Source of the DNA: Caenorhabditis remanei
Lineage: Eukaryota > Nematoda > Chromadorea > Rhabditida > Rhabditidae
NCBI RefSeq assembly: GCF_010183535.1
Contig: NC_071332.1
Location: 20,212,001-20,276,000 of the forward strand
DNA: 64,000 nucleotides
Direction of reading: 5' to 3'
The notes under the pieces were generated by a model. The model was not told the DNA's origin and did not search any database. It saw nothing but the letters and a program-made list of their open reading frames with translations. A program made the position numbers and the translations under genes. How positions within the stretch are numbered: the first letter of the stretch is position 1; every line of letters starts with the position of its first letter. This document shows, in pieces, positions 60,902 through 64,000 of the stretch.

Positions 60902-63547
60902 TTTATTTAATTAATTGATATTTTGTTATAATTTGAATATTTGTGCCATGATATATGTATACCGGTTAATTATTTTTTAATTATTCATTTTTGAATAAAA
61001 TTGCTATTTCAATAGAATTCAAGCAAATTTTCAGAAACTGCAGAGATTTTTTATTGGGCGGCGTGACCTGTCATTCAGAATGCTTCATAGTGTGCCAGAA
61101 TGCACCAGAAAGATCAAAATGCATTTTTTTGCATTCTAGTGCATTTCAGACAATTTTCAGATGTTTTGAAAAGTGAAAATTGTTTAAAATGCACGAGAAT
61201 GAGTTTGATAGCGTGAAAACCCATTCAGAATGCGTCAGAATGTCAGAGAATGCGCTAGAATGATAAAAATGCATATTTCAACATTTTAGAATTTTTGGAC
61301 TAGCATTTTCTACCAAAATAACTGGAAAATCAACTATTTGGCATATTTTATGCCAAAAAATGAGCTAGAATGCACCAAAATTTATACGATGCATTTTTAT
61401 ACATTGTTTGCTTTAAAGTTGCTAAAAATGTTCAAAAATGAAACCGGAATGTCAATTTTCTGGTTCTGAGTACAATTAAGGATTTGAAAAAATAAATGCC
61501 TGAAATGCTCTTGAATGCATAAAAATGGGAAATTGCATTCTGAATCATTTTCACTGCTTTAAAACATCAAAAACCTGCTCCAAATGCTTTTTAATGCTCT
61601 CAAACGCGTTTTCGTCATTCTAGTGCATTTTCTGACATTGTGGAGCATTCTGACTGGCAGGCCAGGTCGCCAAACATCTGAAAATTGCTTTGTGTTTTGT
61701 TGGAATCCTAAAAATTCGTGTTTTGCTTTTTTTTTCATATTTTTATATTGGGAAAGCATTTCAGTTCCAGTTTTTCTTCACTGACAAGATGCCTGAGATT
61801 TTATGTTTTTTCTCATAGCCTAATTATCCCACAATTAAATAATTAAAGTCACATTTTCCAAAAATTCTCCACATACTCTAGTGCTCCTGTCGATCAAAGT
61901 TGCATCGTAGATCATAAAAGTTGTTTGTTTCCTTCTCATTCTCCGCTCGAAACGTGTCGCCGAACTTTTCCTCTTTCGCCTTATCACAGACACGTAGTCG
62001 TCAGCATCTCATGGCTTCTTATCACACTTTCTAACGACGGAAAAAAACGGAAAGCAGTGCCAGAAATGGAATACATAGAGGAGCCATTAAAACATAAGCA
62101 TCGTATTTTTTAATTGCATTTGTCAAAAGATCAGCAACAGGAAAAAGTCACCAGAACATTCAAATCGCTGTAACTCGGTTTATGTCCATCCTAGAAACAT
62201 TTCAAAGACAGATTCAGAATCCTCACGTCTTCAGCTTTTTAGGCATATAAAAATAATAAAAATAAGAGAGAATTGACGACTGGGATCCCAGATTTCAAAA
62301 AATGTTAACATTTCCGGGTTAACTCGAAGAATTGATCGTATCTCAGTCAGATTTGCTTCGAATCGTATAGAAATAATATTTTTGAAAGAAGCATGTCGAG
62401 ACGGTTAGAATTACTAAATTTCCATATCCCCATATCCAATTCCCATTAAACGCACATTTCCACCATCTCAACAATTCCAAAAATGTGCCATCAGCGGTTT
62501 TGTGTAATTGATATTATTGCCTTTCCTGTCGGGTTATCAGTAGTTCTAACCACTTTGTTTTACAATTGCCAAAAAGAGAATACAGAGACCACGTGACAAC
62601 ATGACAGGTTTTGTACACAAAAAAGAAAGTGCTGGCCGGCTTTTTCCGGGAACGTGGAAGTTTCGAGAAGAAAATTAAAAGTGTGGAGGTCGGTGTCTGT
62701 GTTTCGGAGTGTCCGAATGTCCTAGATTGTTAGAAGTTCAGATGACCGTATATCTATCCCAGAAATTTTCAGAAAAAAGGTTATTGACACATGGTAGAAA
62801 AACCAAAACTTGGAAAAGGTTTAAAAAAAAACTAAAACGCGTTTTGTTGAATGTTTGCATGTTTGCTATCAGAAATAAGGTCAAGTAAAGAGTATTATGA
62901 CTCAAATCTTTTGAAGACACACACGAAAAAGGTCTGTTTACTTGCGTACATTAAATTGGGATAGGTATTATTGTAGTTTTTTGTCGTGGTATACATACAT
63001 ATGAGATCACCACAGTATCTTAGAAATTTTACAGCAATCTAGAATATTACAGTATCCCAAAATGCCACAGTTATGAAATGACTTAGTTTCAGAACGGTTG
63101 GTTTCCGAAATTATTCAGGTGTTTGTTTTTTTCTTTTTCTAAATTTTTGTCGAAAATCTGTTACTCTGCCAATTTTTGAGGGATTTCAATGATTTTTGGC
63201 TCAAAAAAAGTGAAAGTTATGTTGATTTTGTTGTAATGTAAAACCAGCAGTCAGCTGACTTTTCAAATTTCAAATTTTCAAATTTTTCTGATTGCCTCCA
63301 CCTGTCAAACTTCATCATTTATTTCCTTCTCTCCTACTGTACTAATTTCTTGCTCAATCCACTCAAAATATTACATCACACTCTGTCGTTTCCCCAATTT
63401 TGTCACGTTTCCCCCTTTTCCACTATCACCCAAATTTTCCAAACATCATTTTTTAATTGCTTCTCGATATGATTTTCGGTTTTCACCTCCCTTCTAGAAC
63501 ATGGGGGCGGAGCTTCGCAAATGGGGGCGGAGCCAAGAGATAAGCCG
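60902..63547. other. Intergenic region, repeats then unique AT-rich sequence
   Basis: 61080-61720 carries GAATGC arrays. 61780-62120 is less repetitive, with TTATCA GATA-type cores near 61981 and 62018. The short frame at 61925-62113 has no recognisable product and is left uncalled. 62450-63480 is AT-rich with no supported gene. The direct repeat GGGGGCGGAGC occurs twice at 63504-63534, just before the core promoter. Confidence 0.5.
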
Positions 63548-63555
63548 TATAAATA
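63548..63555 (+). promoter_or_regulatory. TATA box of the right-edge gene
   Basis: TATAAATA set in CCGTATAAATAGGCCGG, about 90 bp upstream of the ATG at 63639 and about 75 bp upstream of a splice acceptor (TTGCAG at 63625-63630). This is the clearest core promoter in the window. Confidence 0.6.
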
Positions 63556-63638
63556 GGCCGGAGGGTGATGAACTTTGTATCAGTCCCCTTTTTTGGACTC
63601 TCAAAATTGTTAAAATTTCGAAAATTGCAGGACCAATT

Positions 63639-63690
63639 ATGCCGGTTCATCATCACCATCACACTCACCATGTGTCTCTTCTGAAGATCA
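63639..63690 (+). CDS. First coding exon of an unrecognised gene with a histidine-rich N-terminus (partial)
   Basis: The ATG follows a TTGCAG acceptor by 8 bp and encodes MPVHHHHHTHHVSLLKI, then a donor ATCA|GTAAGT in phase 1. The rest lies beyond 64000. Seven of the first eleven residues are histidine. Product unknown. The upstream TATA box, acceptor and good donor make this more than chance. The plus-strand frame is also open from 63501, but the part before the acceptor would be intronic or 5' UTR. Confidence 0.5.
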
Positions 63691-63703
63691 GTAAGTTGTA
63701 GAG

Positions 63704-63890
63704 AGCGTTCTGGGGTACTGTAGATAGCATTCTGAGATACTGTAGATATCATTCTGGAACACTGTAGATAGCATTCTGGGATACTGTAGATAACATTCTG
63801 GGATACTGTAGATAGCATTCCGGGATACTGTAGATAGCACTCTAGGATACCGTAGATAGCATTCAGGGATACTATAGCCTAGCTGGGTAC
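63704..63890 (+). repeat. 22-bp minisatellite in intron 1 of the right-edge gene
   Basis: About eight tandem 22-bp units built on GATACTGTAGATAGCATTCT. TACTG or a variant recurs at 63716, 63738, 63760, 63782, 63804, 63826 and 63848. Minus-strand open frames here are translations of the repeat. Confidence 0.9.
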
Positions 63891-64000
63891 TGTAGATTAC
63901 TAGCCTAGATCCAATTTCCAACCTATGCACTTTCTCCTCTCTCAAAGATCACTCTTATCAGCCGCATCACCGAAAATTTCCGAAATTTTTTTGATTTTCT

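Noticed and set aside
61925..62113. 62-aa frame in the spacer after receptor L
   Set aside because: No clear splice context, domain or paralogue in the window. It could be a small exon, but the evidence is too thin.
63483..63945. Minus-strand frames of 85-111 aa at the right edge
   Set aside because: They are translations of the 22-bp minisatellite (repeated SIPECYL-like units).

Overview
This is nematode nuclear DNA, almost certainly from a Caenorhabditis species. The genome is AT-rich, introns are mostly about 45-60 bp with TTTTCAG acceptors, and the gene set is worm-specific: a class Z chemoreceptor family, supplementary nuclear hormone receptors, an OAC-type acyltransferase and a GNAT/DUF1248-like acetyltransferase pair. 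Dense, diverged intronic repeats are typical of a chromosome arm. I cannot name the species. There are no prokaryotic or viral genes.

Layout. (1) 1-13907 is a nested transposon. A long palindromic element (arms 1-598 and 13310-13907) carries a complete 12.4-kb Helitron (862-13309) in its right arm. The Helitron has a 5' TC, a 3' hairpin followed by CTAG, an A|T target, and one uninterrupted 17-exon Rep/helicase gene of 2596 aa. (2) 13908-17197, minus strand: a complete class-3 lipase gene, then the first exon of a second lipase whose remaining exons are not in the window. (3) 18154-22407, minus strand: two tandem GNAT-type acetyltransferase paralogues. (4) 23225-27787, minus strand: an acyltransferase-3/SGNH gene of the OAC type whose last codons and stop come from an inserted 5'-truncated non-LTR retrotransposon. 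(5) 28325-38878: a frameshifted srz-like chemoreceptor (+), an intact multi-pass gustatory-receptor-like gene (+), and an intact srz-like receptor (-) with a repeat-filled first intron. (6) 39184-41943: two copies of a palindromic MITE, one split by a 1.27-kb mariner-type element. (7) 42235-48084: a convergent pair of paralogous nuclear hormone receptors, the minus-strand copy with a 1-nt frameshift in its DNA-binding domain. (8) 49217-51752: a second gustatory-receptor-like gene with a frameshift in an A7 run. (9) 54654-60901: a third, intact nuclear hormone receptor. (10) 63548-63690: TATA box and histidine-rich first exon of a gene running off the right edge.

The gene models were built by hand from ORF continuity, GT..AG junctions and phase. 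Paralogue pairs in the window (lipase A/B, GNAT 1/2, receptor H/I, receptor J/K, srz F/G) cross-validate most junctions. No gene is named by similarity search, so family calls rest on motifs.

Three repeat systems fill most non-coding DNA: (a) 10-11-bp periodic GAATGC-type arrays that often switch strand mid-block; (b) a long family around CATGATTATACTCATT and GAGATACGGTAG, often as inverted pairs; (c) palindromic MITEs with CAGTACCGCTC ends and GTACGGACACTCCC stems. The most notable single object is the apparently intact Helitron and its layered architecture.
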